DNA of 64,000 nucleotides, from positions 121,216-185,215 of the forward strand of contig CAZFLY010000001.1 in assembly GCA_964519995.1 (NCBI GenBank), read 5' to 3'. The notes below the pieces were generated by a model. It saw nothing but the letters and a program-made list of their open reading frames with translations, did not search any database and was not told the DNA's origin. This DNA is from CAZFLY01 sp964519995. Lineage in GTDB: Bacteria > Planctomycetota > Phycisphaerae > Sedimentisphaerales > Anaerobacaceae. The position numbers were made by a program, and so were the translations under genes. Every line of letters begins with the position of its first letter. Position 1 is the first letter of the stretch. Below, piece after piece: positions 8,302 to 17,448 of this stretch.

Positions 8302-11031
8302 TTATATAGGGTAAACAGGCAACTGCTCTCTAAGCAGTTTATACAGGTCTTTGCCTTCTTTGATTGCCTTGTCAGCGGTGTTTCTGAACTCGGTCTTTAA
8401 CTTGTCGAAGTCCATAGTCTTGAGGATCGCCAGCTCTTTCTTCTCGCCATCCGGATTGGCTGCCACGAATTTAGCCATAGTCTCTGTGCTCATTTCACGG
8501 ATTAGCTGCCAGAGTTCCTTGCCCTCTCTGGCGGCGATCGCCCGACCCAGCGCCAACGATACCGACAGAATCGCGTTCATACCCAGAACGCCTTTTCGCT
8601 GCATCGCATGAATCTTCTCATCTGCAGAAGCGTTTTCTGTTATTCTGCCGGCAGAGATGGCCTCTTTTAGTTCGAGGCTCAGCAGTTCTTTGTCGGTTTC
8701 AAGCAATCCACCAAGAGATGCGAGGCGTTTGCCTCTAAGGGCCTTTGCCAGCACCGTCTCGATATGCTTGACTGCATCCATGCAGCCTTTGCCATCGTAA
8801 CGCCGTGATTTCTTCCAAAGTGCAAGCAACTCATCGTTATTCTTCGCTTTTACATCTCCGAACTCGACGCCTTTCTTGAAACGGTACGTCCCGTCGCCTG
8901 CCTCCTTAAACATATCTGGGAATTTCTTTGTCGCATCGCAAGGCTCGATAATGCTGTCGACGTAATGAATAGCCTCATCAACGCCGGCACTGGTTCCGAG
9001 CGGAGTTGAGCCTTTGAAACGAATGGTCCCGGTTCTGCCCAGGAAAAGTGTTGCCGCTGCTGAAGGAATGCCTGCGTTGGTTGCTTCTTCGGTGCCGCTT
9101 ACGGACTCGATGGCGAGCATACGCAGCAACAGACTCGTAATATCAATTTCAGCGGCGTCCGGCATAATCGAGACGTCTTCTCGGCCGGTTAATATCCGCA
9201 CCAGCTCTCTGACGGTGGCTTCGATTTCTTTTCGCTCTTTGTCGGAAATCTCTCTCTGACTTGCCCGTGCCAGTGCCAGAATTTCCATCACCCGACCATA
9301 TTTTTGCAGTCGCTCTGTGTTGGCGCCGCCGCCGGCTTTCAGGCCAAGCGAATTCATCGCCGTTGAAATCTCCGCCTCGAATGGATCGTTCGGGGATTTG
9401 GAGCGGTGCGAAACGACAAGTTCCGCACCATAGCCGAGTGACGTAAGCATAGCAAGAACGGTTTCTGTTAGTGTTCCAATCTGGTTTGCTTTGATCAGTG
9501 TTGCGTTGATTTCGCCGTTTCTTGCGCAGGCTTCGATATTCTCGTCCTTGGTGGTTACCAGGTCATCGCCGATGATGAATATTTTATCGCCCATTTCCTT
9601 CATCAACAGCCTCCAGCCCTCGTGGTCAAGTTCACCAAAGCCATCTTCGATCGACAGGACGGGTATGCCCTCTTCCATTGCCTGTTTATAGAGTTCGAGG
9701 ATTTCGTCCCGGCTCATATCGACCTTGCTCTTGTCACGCCAGAACCGGTACATGCCTACGGAGTCTTTCTGGCCGGTCTCTTCTCGATAGAGGTTCTCGA
9801 GTTCAGATGCAGCAGGGTCCAGCGCAATAGCTACGTCGACTCCGGGTACATATTCGCAGTCGAGTATCGTCTGTTTCATCAGACGCCACATTCTCTGCTC
9901 TGGGACGCGGTCCTGTGGCTCCTTGTCTATATAGGGTGACAGACCACCTTCCAATCCAATACCCATGACTTTTGCGCCCGGCGCTGACTCTATGATTTCT
10001 TTGAGACGATACTGCAATTTAACCGTCATTTCCTGAGCGTCTTCGTATGTCTTGGCCGAGAGCGGCATAAACATGCTTTCCTGCATACTAATGTTGCTTT
10101 CGGGGTACTCTTTTTCGGTATGGCGTCCGCCCATAGCGCAGTTTCTGAATTGCCATGGAGCTGTCACTTTGGTTCCGTCTTTGAGCGTAACTGCCTGCAT
10201 CCTTGTGGTCAGGAGCTTTTGTTTGACCTCGGCAACCTTGACAAACCAGCTTTCTTTCGAGACAGCTTCCGCCGCTCTTGCTGCCTGCTCAGCCGCGATC
10301 TTTTCTCTGGCGCGGAACTCTCTTAGCTTACCTGGATCAGCAAGGAACCTGTCGAGTGCTGCCACGCAGCCGGGCGCCAAGAAAAAGCGACCAATATAGA
10401 TAAGAATCTCACCGAAGTGGGTTCCTGTAGCGAGCCCCAGACCGATGCAGATTGCGGCGATAGGCAAAAAGATTGTCGCCAGATACCCGCTCCATACCGG
10501 CGCCGATGCAGCCACTGCCAGGTTGTACGGCGCATCCGGTGCGTAGTTGCCGTTCTCTTTCTTGACTCCGTAAAACTTGCCCCAGGGAATGAGCAGGAAC
10601 ATCTGAATGTACCAGCCGATTTTACTTCCGCCGCCCTGCACGATGGCATCGGCTTTTTCCTGCGAATCCTTGTTAAGGGCTGTCAGCTTGAAAGCCGTCA
10701 GGAAGTGGCCAATCTCGTGAATGGCAATACCGATATGCCAGGACAGATATAGAATGATCAGAGAAACGATTGTTTCTCCGCTGAGAAACATGAACTTCAG
10801 CACTTGGAGTTTGATATTAATATCCGGATCGGCAGCAGCGGTTGCAAGCGCCGCTGCGGGAAGACTGAGCACCGAAGAAATAAAAGCAGCGTGAAATGAT
10901 ACGAGCTTGTGGTTCGCGATTACCCAGCCGCGTTCCAAATATCCTGCCGTTTTGGCTCTGGCAGCAGATATACTCGTCAGTCCGCGCCTATTTTTTCTCG
11001 CGTTGGCCTTTGCTTCCTCAATTTGCGTCAT
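8302..11031 (-). CDS. Membrane HExxH protein fused to a domain-swapped (circularly permuted) enolase
   Basis: 909 residues in one frame, start set by AAGGAG nine bases upstream. Residues 1-235 contain several membrane helices and HEIGH (105-109), as in M50/site-2 protease-type zinc enzymes. Residues about 291-583 are the enolase TIM barrel: GGRH (H304), MQES (E318), GLEGG (E361), ALDPAASE (D405), SIEDG (E462), GDDL (D489), LIKANQIGTLTET (K514), SHRS (542-544) and K565, matching E. coli E167, E208, D245, E289, D316, K341, H369-S371 and K392. The enolase N-terminal domain then follows instead of preceding: GTSAG (S681, mobile loop serine), RRYDGKG (743-749), GMNAILSVSLA (817-827). The protein ends LREQLPVYPI, the segment that in normal enolase leads into the barrel. 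All catalytic residues are kept, so 2-phosphoglycerate dehydration is plausible, possibly at the membrane. Confidence 0.85.
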   Translation of the reverse strand: MTQIEEAKANARKNRRGLTSISAARAKTAGYLERGWVIANHKLVSFHAAFISSVLSLPAAALATAAADPDINIKLQVLKFMFLSGETIVSLIILYLSWHIGIAIHEIGHFLTAFKLTALNKDSQEKADAIVQGGGSKIGWYIQMFLLIPWGKFYGVKKENGNYAPDAPYNLAVAASAPVWSGYLATIFLPIAAICIGLGLATGTHFGEILIYIGRFFLAPGCVAALDRFLADPGKLREFRAREKIAAEQAARAAEAVSKESWFVKVAEVKQKLLTTRMQAVTLKDGTKVTAPWQFRNCAMGGRHTEKEYPESNISMQESMFMPLSAKTYEDAQEMTVKLQYRLKEIIESAPGAKVMGIGLEGGLSPYIDKEPQDRVPEQRMWRLMKQTILDCEYVPGVDVAIALDPAASELENLYREETGQKDSVGMYRFWRDKSKVDMSRDEILELYKQAMEEGIPVLSIEDGFGELDHEGWRLLMKEMGDKIFIIGDDLVTTKDENIEACARNGEINATLIKANQIGTLTETVLAMLTSLGYGAELVVSHRSKSPNDPFEAEISTAMNSLGLKAGGGANTERLQKYGRVMEILALARASQREISDKERKEIEATVRELVRILTGREDVSIMPDAAEIDITSLLLRMLAIESVSGTEEATNAGIPSAAATLFLGRTGTIRFKGSTPLGTSAGVDEAIHYVDSIIEPCDATKKFPDMFKEAGDGTYRFKKGVEFGDVKAKNNDELLALWKKSRRYDGKGCMDAVKHIETVLAKALRGKRLASLGGLLETDKELLSLELKEAISAGRITENASADEKIHAMQRKGVLGMNAILSVSLALGRAIAAREGKELWQLIREMSTETMAKFVAANPDGEKKELAILKTMDFDKLKTEFRNTADKAIKEGKDLYKLLREQLPVYPI

Positions 11032-11409
11032 TCTAACTTTCTCCTTTACTATTTATTGTGCTTTGCCGGCTTCTGCGTTTCGTGGAAATTTTGCCTGATT
11101 CATTAAGGATTTTAATCGCTATTCGCTGCACAGGAGCCGTGTTGTTTACCCAGCCACAATGTCCGTTCGGTTGAGCTCACACCGAAGCCGCAAGAGATTA
11201 CATAGTTTGTCCGGCCAAGTCAAGGCCTGATTCCACAAGTTTTATTGTTCGGTTGCAAGCTCATGAGAGAATAAATATGCCTTTTCAAGCACATTTTACA
11301 CGGGCTTTTACCAGGGATCGAGTTTTTTCATTGATTGTCTATACCGAAAAAACTTAAAATGTAAAGATGAAAGTGTAAAGCTTGTAGCAATGAATGCTTG
11401 GTTTTAGAT
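11032..11409. other. Divergent promoter interval between the enolase fusion and psd
   Basis: About 380 bp between two diverging transcripts. It must hold both promoters. I see no ORF, RNA gene or repeat that I can support. There is no clear ribosome binding site close to the psd start. Confidence 0.4.
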
Positions 11410-12096
11410 ATGAGAATTCCGTTAACCAAATACGGTTGGCCACAAGTAATACTTTATCCAGCACTGGCTGTTTTTGTAATGGTTATCTGTCTGCTTACAG
11501 GTATTATGCTGTTGCCGATTTGGGTTACTGTCGTTGTGGAGTTACTTCTATTAGCTGTGCTAATATGGATTCTGTCTTTTTTCCGCGATCCCTATCGAGA
11601 GCGTCCTTCGGAGGATGGCATATTGTTGTCACCAGCCGATGGCCGCGTAACCGATATCGAGGTCGCTGAGGAAAATAATTTTATTGGCGGTGCTGCGTTA
11701 CGGTTGGGCATCTTCATGAGTGTTTTTGACGTTCACATCAATCGTGCTCCATGTAATGTGAGAGTCGAAAAGATAACCTACAGAAAGGGCCGATACACCA
11801 ATGCTGCGAACCCCAGCTCTGGACGGGTTAATGAATCCAACGACCTGTCTTTGATTAGAGTAGACAATCCTGCCGATAGACTTGTAGTTAGGCAGATAAG
11901 TGGAGCCATCGCCCGGAGAATTGTCTGTGAGGCGAAAGAAGGTCAGAAATTAACCAATGGCCAAAAATTCGGTATGATAAAGTTCGGCTCAAGGACGGAA
12001 TTCTACGTACCGATTAGTGAAAACATAAAGTGCATGGTCAAGATAGGCGACAAGGTCAAAGCCGGACTAACAGCCGTAGTGAGATATGAGCCATGA
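11410..12096 (+). CDS. psd: Phosphatidylserine decarboxylase, short (archaeal-type) proenzyme
   Basis: Decarboxylates phosphatidylserine to phosphatidylethanolamine at the inner membrane. From the ATG at 11410 the protein has 228 residues: two hydrophobic segments (about 15-55), then SFFRDPYRERP, SPADGRV, the DVHINRAP motif and the self-cleavage motif KFGSRTE, where the Gly-Ser bond breaks to make the pyruvoyl group. Length and GS (rather than LGST) match the short class. An in-frame TTG at 11398 is an alternative start; neither has a good ribosome binding site. It overlaps pssA by four bases (ATGA), so the enzyme making its substrate is translationally coupled. Confidence 0.92.
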   Translation: MRIPLTKYGWPQVILYPALAVFVMVICLLTGIMLLPIWVTVVVELLLLAVLIWILSFFRDPYRERPSEDGILLSPADGRVTDIEVAEENNFIGGAALRLGIFMSVFDVHINRAPCNVRVEKITYRKGRYTNAANPSSGRVNESNDLSLIRVDNPADRLVVRQISGAIARRIVCEAKEGQKLTNGQKFGMIKFGSRTEFYVPISENIKCMVKIGDKVKAGLTAVVRYEP

Positions 12097-13040
12097 CAAG
12101 ATTAAGAACTAAATCTGACAGAAAGCGTTTGTTACGGAGGGTACGAAAACCGCGGGTAAAGAAAATCACTGTCCTGCCATCGCTAATAACGATTCTCAAT
12201 GGTGTCTTTGGCTTCACAGCCATTATTTTTGCCAGTAGGGGCGCGGAACAGCAGATCGGGCAGTTTTCCTGCTTCGCGCTTGCCGGCTATACAATCCTAC
12301 TCGCGATGCTTGCGGATATGCTGGACGGTAGACTGGCTCGAATGAGCCAGAGTACATCCAGCTTTGGGGGACAGCTTGACAGCCTTTGTGACATGATTAG
12401 CTTTGGTGTGGCACCGGCATTTTTGATGCTCAGAGTTGTGGGGCACGAGATGGAATCCTTAGGTTTTGCCAACGCAGGCTTTATGCAACGCTTTATATGG
12501 TTTGCAGCGGCTGTATACATAAGTTGCGCGGCTATTAGACTTGCCAGATTCAATGTCGAAAATGCGGAGAATGAATCTGCACATATGAGTTTTGTTGGCC
12601 TGCCAAGCCCAGCTGCCGCAGGTGTAATAATTAGTTTAGTAATATTCGATCAGGAAAAGACACCTGCGCTCAATGCTATTGTTTACATTCTGCCTTTTTT
12701 GACCCTGGGCGTTGCTGTTCTGATGGTCAGTAGGATTCAATATCCGCACGTACTGAATCAGTATCTAAAGGGAAAGAAGCCTTTCGCACATCTGATAAGA
12801 GCACTTTTGTTCCTTGGGCTGGTTATCTGGAGTATACAAACGGCTTTAGTGCTAATCTTCTGCGGCTTTGCGGCAAGTAGCCTTGTTAAATGGCTGTACT
12901 ATAAAATAGTCCGCAAGAAAGGCTATTTGACTCTACCAACTGACCCGCTGCCCCGACTTGCGTCGGGAGACGCAGGGGCCAGACAGGCAACTTTGACGGA
13001 AACTTCCCATGTTGGAATAGCGGAGCAGGAACACGGATAA
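12093..13040 (+). CDS. pssA: CDP-diacylglycerol-serine O-phosphatidyltransferase
   Basis: Makes phosphatidylserine from CDP-diacylglycerol and serine; psd just upstream converts the product to phosphatidylethanolamine. 315 residues with an Arg/Lys-rich N-terminus, about eight membrane helices and the CDP-alcohol phosphotransferase signature: DGRLAR followed by GGQLDSLCD (D-G-x2-A-R-x8-G-x3-D-x3-D). The start codon overlaps the psd stop. The variable C-terminal tail contains a 39-bp palindromic repeat (12944-12982), read here as PLPRLASGDAGAR, which is unlikely to be part of the ancestral enzyme. Pairing of psd and pssA is common, which adds confidence. Confidence 0.93.
   Translation: MTRLRTKSDRKRLLRRVRKPRVKKITVLPSLITILNGVFGFTAIIFASRGAEQQIGQFSCFALAGYTILLAMLADMLDGRLARMSQSTSSFGGQLDSLCDMISFGVAPAFLMLRVVGHEMESLGFANAGFMQRFIWFAAAVYISCAAIRLARFNVENAENESAHMSFVGLPSPAAAGVIISLVIFDQEKTPALNAIVYILPFLTLGVAVLMVSRIQYPHVLNQYLKGKKPFAHLIRALLFLGLVIWSIQTALVLIFCGFAASSLVKWLYYKIVRKKGYLTLPTDPLPRLASGDAGARQATLTETSHVGIAEQEHG
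12944..12982. repeat. 39-bp intragenic palindrome, copy B
   Basis: Identical over 39 bases to 7884-7922. Here it lies near the 3' end of pssA, is read in the other orientation and another frame (PLPRLASGDAGAR), and again keeps the frame open. It falls in a non-conserved cytoplasmic tail. Confidence 0.9.
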
Positions 13041-13087
13041 AATCCAAAGGCATGAGTTGGTTGTAGGGCTATGTCGGAGAATTCGTG

Positions 13088-13957
13088 TCAGTTCATTGCC
13101 GATTCTGTTATACCATCGCGCTGGCCCAAAGCACTTCTTTCCGGCATTATCTTACTTTGCATATCCTGTTGTTTGGCACCGGATTGGTTTATTCTGTAAT
13201 ACCGTTCAACGATTTCTGTAATGCGCGAGAGAATCTGCCGGCCCTCGGGGCTTGCCTCTAAGCCGACGATTTGCAGACCGAGACATAAGTTTTTGTCGTC
13301 TGCCGTCGGCAGGATAGTTCTAATCTGGGCATTGAACATCAAAGGCGTCTCATAAGGCATTGGTGTGAATCGCAGGCCTATAAATTGTCCCTTCTTAAAA
13401 TTCGTACTTTTTCCATCAACGCAATCTTTTTCGGGTTCGGTTTGGCACGGCACTGCAACCTGTGCGCCACCGGCGGAGATATCAACCAGTCTGCCCTGGT
13501 AATATTCGTGGACATTGTCCTTTACTTGACGCTTGTGAGTACGATGCCAAAGGACTACATTTACTTTCAGGGATTCCGGAACATTGACCCTGAAATAGCT
13601 TCTTCTTTGTACTACCTCAATCCTGTCTGGCAATGCCAGAATTATGGTCCCGCCCTTGGTTAGCTCAGCAGACGGTTCAAGGCTTACTACTGTCGTATCA
13701 AAAACGAATTTGCCATAGGTATACTTAAATGATATCCCGACCGGCTGATTAATCCGGATATTTATAGGATGCGAACTTTCGGCCGGGTAGTAACTCTCGA
13801 CACTTAATCTATTAAATCCAATATCGGTCAGGACTACTTTAGCTACGTGCCACTTGTCCTTGGATAGATATGACATGATGGCAGGTACTTTTCGTTGAGT
13901 TGCTGTTCTGAGGATTTCCTCTGCCTCACGCCCATGGAGCATAACCACCTGGCTCAT
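13088..13957 (-). CDS. PilZ-domain (YcgR-like) cyclic-di-GMP receptor candidate
   Basis: From the ATG at 13957 (preceded by GGGGAGG five bases away) the protein has 289 residues. An N-terminal beta-rich region (about 1-112) resembles the YcgR-type adaptor domain. The PilZ domain (about 115-235) has both c-di-GMP binding motifs: QRRSYFRV (117-124) with the RxxxR pattern and DISAGG (159-164) for D/NxSxxG. YcgR-type proteins couple c-di-GMP to motility or envelope functions; no flagellar or exopolysaccharide genes are nearby to show which. The frame stays open upstream to 14221, but that extension is Arg/Lys-rich, lacks family similarity and has no ribosome binding site. It converges with pssA, 47 bp apart. 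Confidence 0.82.
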   Translation of the reverse strand: MSQVVMLHGREAEEILRTATQRKVPAIMSYLSKDKWHVAKVVLTDIGFNRLSVESYYPAESSHPINIRINQPVGISFKYTYGKFVFDTTVVSLEPSAELTKGGTIILALPDRIEVVQRRSYFRVNVPESLKVNVVLWHRTHKRQVKDNVHEYYQGRLVDISAGGAQVAVPCQTEPEKDCVDGKSTNFKKGQFIGLRFTPMPYETPLMFNAQIRTILPTADDKNLCLGLQIVGLEASPEGRQILSRITEIVERYYRINQSGAKQQDMQSKIMPERSALGQRDGITESAMN

Positions 13958-14221
13958 ACAAACCTCCCCAGCAATATATTTTAAGCCCTCCCATCTATTG
14001 GCTCTAAGTTTTGTTAAGCTTCGCAGGATGGGAACCTGCAAAACTGATTTCATCATCAACAAAGCTGTTTTTCTCACGATGCGATTCGTGAGTCTTCCCT
14101 GGATTTTTGTTGTCTGCGCATTTTGCGGCTTATCCTGCTGCACAGCTTGAGAGGAGCCTTCGCAAAATGTGGTCTTTCTATTACACATATACGTAATAAT
14201 TCGGCTGGGAGCAAACCACAT

Positions 14222-14623
14222 ATAATATGAATTCCCTATCTCCGGTCATCTGTCATTGCTTTTTCGCGGGATGCTGACATTCTTTAATCCTGTAACAGTT
14301 GCCTATTTGGCCCGATAACAGGCAATATTTTGTAGCTGACCGATAAGCCCATTAATAACATGTCAAGTCCTATAATCTTTTCTTCACTGTTCGATATACA
14401 ATGGGAAAACAACAAACTATCTGAGGCGATAATCTGCTCCAAGGCCGGAATCACTATAGGCTCGGCGATAGCACTACGGAGCATGTGGCAGGCTGCGGCA
14501 GGCTCCGGCCTACTTATGTAACTTCCGCCGAGGCTTGGGGATTGAAGGGATTTGTTCGCTCCGCCAACAAGGACGAATAGCCATAGCTGACTTGGGGTGC
14601 TCTAAATTGGTGAATGGTAATTA
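14222..14623. other. Gene-free interval upstream of the PilZ gene
   Basis: No supportable gene. A 66-codon minus-strand frame (14284-14484) lacks a ribosome binding site and family similarity. The right part has a short run of 7-bp-phased sequence (AATTGGT, GAATGGT at 14605-14618) just before the next repeat. Confidence 0.35.
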
Positions 14624-14763
14624 TGCTTTGTTGAAAAGCCTCACCGTCATTTCGACCGAAGCGACGCGGAGCGTCGCGAAGTGGAGAAATCTACTCAAAA
14701 ACAGATTTCTCGACTCGCCTTCGGCTCGCTCGAAATGACATTCTGAATTCTTTTCAACAGAGC
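14624..14763. repeat. MITE-like palindromic repeat, copy 3, with direct-repeat flanks
   Basis: Inverted ends containing TGTTGAAAAG at the left and CTTTTCAACA at the right, inner GTCATTTCGA/TCGAAATGAC, and hairpin modules GCGACGC-GGA-GCGTCGC and GAAATCT/AGATTTC. The ten bases ATGGTAATTA lie directly on both sides (14614-14623 and 14764-14773), as expected for a target duplication. Outer ends differ from copies 1, 2 and 5, while the inner core is the same. Confidence 0.82.
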
Positions 14764-14939
14764 ATGGTAATTAGTGATTGATAAGTGGTTGGTAGCACGT
14801 CGTGTCGATTTAACCAATCACCTTCTACCCAACTACCGTTGAAGCAGAATCAAGCCACAAAGGTATTGATAAGGGCTGCGAATCATAATATGCTACGGTA
14901 CTGGCACAGTCATACCGACTGTGTTGCGGGAGCTAAACT

Positions 14940-15911
14940 ATGCAGAAGAGGCAGTTGGGCAATACGGATTTGAAATTGACTACGGTCGGCTTGGGCACGT
15001 GGGCGATGGGCGGGCCCTGGCAGTTCGGCTGGGGGCCGCAAAATGATGATGAGGCGATTGCTGCTGTTTTGGCCGCGCTGGACCAAGGGATTAATTGGAT
15101 TGACACAGCCCCGATTTATGGGTGCGGGCATTCGGAGCAGCTTATAGGAAAGGCGCTTAAGCAAATAAAAGACCAGCCGTATATTGCCACCAAATGCGGC
15201 CTGCTATGGAATGAGAAACGCGAGAAGGTCAATTGCCTCAGGAAAAAGAGTATCCGCCAGGAATGTGAGGCAAGCCTGAAAAGACTCAGTGTCGAAGTGA
15301 TTGACCTGTATCAAATTCACTGGCCTGATCCGGATGAGGATATTGAAGAGGCCTGGGAGGAAATGGCAAGGCTCGCCGACGAGGACAAGGTCCGGCACTT
15401 AGGCGCGTGCAATTCTAATATTGACCAGATCGAGCGGATTCGAAAAATATATCCGGTGGCGTCACTACAACCGCCATATAGTATGCTTCACCGCGAAGTT
15501 GAAGATGACTTACTTCAGTATTGTGCCGAGCATAGTATTGGCGTAATTGTGTACAGTCCAATGCAGAGGGGCCTTTTGACCGGCAAATTTGGTCAGGAAA
15601 GACTTGCCAATCTGCCTTTGGGTGACCATCGCAGAAGGAATCCTGATTTTCACGAGCCGCAGTTTTCTGCGACATTGGAGCTTGTGGATAAACTCCGTCC
15701 AATTGCTGAGCGCAATGGCAGGACATTAGCTCAGCTTGCAATAGCGTGGGTTATGCGACGACCGGAGGTGACCGCAGCGATTGTAGGTGCACGTCGGCCA
15801 GAACAGATCGAAGAAACTGCCCCAGCCTCGGACTGGAATCTCAGCAAAGAAGATGTTGAAGAAATCGAGCAGTTGTTGACCGAAAGACAAGCGAAGTTGG
15901 CAAAGAAGTAA
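14940..15911 (+). CDS. Aldo/keto reductase
   Basis: NAD(P)H-dependent oxidoreductase with an (alpha/beta)8 fold; 323 residues, full length. The catalytic tetrad is visible: D55 and Y60 in IDTAPIYG, K85 in ATKCG, H127 in QIHWPD. The C-terminal cofactor segment AAIVGARRPEQIEE is present. Closest in feel to the general YajO/Tas/AKR11-13 type enzymes; substrate cannot be told from sequence. It is followed after 20 bp by purB on the same strand, probably one transcript, but there is no obvious metabolic link. Confidence 0.9.
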   Translation: MQKRQLGNTDLKLTTVGLGTWAMGGPWQFGWGPQNDDEAIAAVLAALDQGINWIDTAPIYGCGHSEQLIGKALKQIKDQPYIATKCGLLWNEKREKVNCLRKKSIRQECEASLKRLSVEVIDLYQIHWPDPDEDIEEAWEEMARLADEDKVRHLGACNSNIDQIERIRKIYPVASLQPPYSMLHREVEDDLLQYCAEHSIGVIVYSPMQRGLLTGKFGQERLANLPLGDHRRRNPDFHEPQFSATLELVDKLRPIAERNGRTLAQLAIAWVMRRPEVTAAIVGARRPEQIEETAPASDWNLSKEDVEEIEQLLTERQAKLAKK

Positions 15912-15931
15912 AGCATTGCAAAGGAACACGC

Positions 15932-17365
15932 ATGCGGGAGAAAAGAGACATCTATGTAAGTCCACTAGTTGAGAGGAACGCCTCGAAGGAAATGGCCGAG
16001 CTTTTCGGAGCGCAGAAAAAGTTCAGCACGTGGCGCAGGCTCTGGTTGGAACTGGCAAAGGCACAGAAGAAGCTTGGCCTTAATATAAAACGTAGCCAGA
16101 TAAATCAAATGGCAAGACACCTCGATGATATCGACTTTGTCAAGGCCGCCCGATATGAGAAGAAGTTTCGTCATGACGTGATGGCGCACATTCACACTTT
16201 CGGCGAAGCTGCGCCGAAAGCCGCACCGATTATTCATCTTGGTGCGGCGAGCTGTTATATCGGTGACAACGCGGATTTGATAATAATGCGCCAGGGTATG
16301 CAGATTGTGGCTGGCAAGCTCGCTGCGGTAATTGACCTGCTTGGTAAGTTTGCTCAGCAGTATCGTGAGATGCCGACACTTGGCTTCACACACTATCAGC
16401 CTGCACAACTAACGACTGTGGGCAAGAGAGCAACGCTATGGTGTTATGAGTTTGTGATGGATTTGCAGGAGATCGAGCACAGAATCGAAAATCTGCCGTT
16501 CCGAGGTGCTAAAGGTACGACCGGCACGCAGGCATCTTATCTTGCGCTTTTCGATGGCAAGCATAGCAAGGTAAAGCTGCTTGATAGGATGGTAGCCGAG
16601 GTGTTTGGATTTAAGAAGATTTGCGCAGTAACAGGCCAGACATATCAGCGCAAGATTGATACGCTGATAGTAAACGCGCTCGCATCGGTGGCACAGTCCG
16701 CACATAAAATGTGCAATGACATAAGGTTGTTGGCGAATCTGAAAGAGATTGAGGAGCCGTTTGAGAAGTCGCAGGTTGGCTCTTCATCGATGGCGTATAA
16801 GAGAAATCCGATGCGGTGCGAAAGGGCGACGGCGCTTAGCCGATTTGTTCTTAGCCTGGCAAGCAGCCCGGCGATGACGGCCTCTGAGCAGTGGCTGGAA
16901 AGAACGCTGGATGACTCAGCGAATAAAAGAGTCGTGATACCTGAGGCGTTTCTGGCAGTCGATGGAATCCTGGAGATTCTTATCAATGTTACGGATGGAC
17001 TTGTTGTATATCCGAAGGTAATTGCGGCCAGGATCGCAGCGGAGCTGCCTTTTATGGCAACTGAAAATATCCTGATGGCAGGAGTAAAGGCAAGCGGCAA
17101 CAGGCAGGAGCTGCATGAGAAAATCCGGTTGCATTCGCACGCTGCAGCGGCACAGGTAAAGCAGTTCGGCAGGCCCAATGATCTTATCGCCAGACTACGT
17201 GCGGATGTTGCATTTGCTAAAGTTGACTTCGCTAAGGTTCTGAATCCGAAAGCCTACGTGGGAAGAGCGCCACAACAGGTCGGCGAATTTATCCGAAGTG
17301 TCGCGACTCCAATCCGCAAGAAATATCGCAAAGAACTTGGTAGAAAAACTGAACTTAGCGTTTGA
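15932..17365 (+). CDS. purB: Adenylosuccinate lyase
   Basis: Cleaves succinyl-AICAR and adenylosuccinate in purine synthesis. 477 residues; fumarase/aspartase-superfamily signature SSSMAYKRNPMRCERA in the middle, THYQPAQLTTVGKR in the first conserved region. Length and the TYQRK and YKRNP segments resemble the eukaryotic-type PurB class rather than the shorter Bacillus type. The start has AAAGGA eight bases upstream. A REP-type hairpin doublet follows the stop codon, and pyrE comes next on the same strand. Confidence 0.93.
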   Translation: MREKRDIYVSPLVERNASKEMAELFGAQKKFSTWRRLWLELAKAQKKLGLNIKRSQINQMARHLDDIDFVKAARYEKKFRHDVMAHIHTFGEAAPKAAPIIHLGAASCYIGDNADLIIMRQGMQIVAGKLAAVIDLLGKFAQQYREMPTLGFTHYQPAQLTTVGKRATLWCYEFVMDLQEIEHRIENLPFRGAKGTTGTQASYLALFDGKHSKVKLLDRMVAEVFGFKKICAVTGQTYQRKIDTLIVNALASVAQSAHKMCNDIRLLANLKEIEEPFEKSQVGSSSMAYKRNPMRCERATALSRFVLSLASSPAMTASEQWLERTLDDSANKRVVIPEAFLAVDGILEILINVTDGLVVYPKVIAARIAAELPFMATENILMAGVKASGNRQELHEKIRLHSHAAAAQVKQFGRPNDLIARLRADVAFAKVDFAKVLNPKAYVGRAPQQVGEFIRSVATPIRKKYRKELGRKTELSV

Positions 17366-17380
17366 AAAATCTAATGCAGA

Positions 17381-17430
17381 CCCCACGTAAAACGTGGGGC
17401 TAACTATTTAGCCCGTGGTTTTACCACGGG
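17381..17430. repeat. REP doublet (two hairpins in inverted arrangement), copy 1
   Basis: Hairpin one CCCCACGT-AAA-ACGTGGGG (17381-17399) and hairpin two CCCGTGGT-TTT-ACCACGGG (17412-17430), separated by CTAACTATTTAG. Read on opposite strands both units have the form ACCC-stem-GGGCTA, the layout of a REPIN/BIME. It fills the purB-pyrE gap. A related doublet is at 18674-18730. Confidence 0.85.
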
Positions 17431-17448
17431 TTTACAAAAGGAAAAATA

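Noticed and set aside
13958..14221. N-terminal extension of the PilZ gene to 14221
   Set aside because: The ATG at 13957 has an excellent GGGGAGG site; the extension is not like the family.
14284..14484. 66-codon minus-strand ORF
   Set aside because: No start context and no family resemblance; likely chance.
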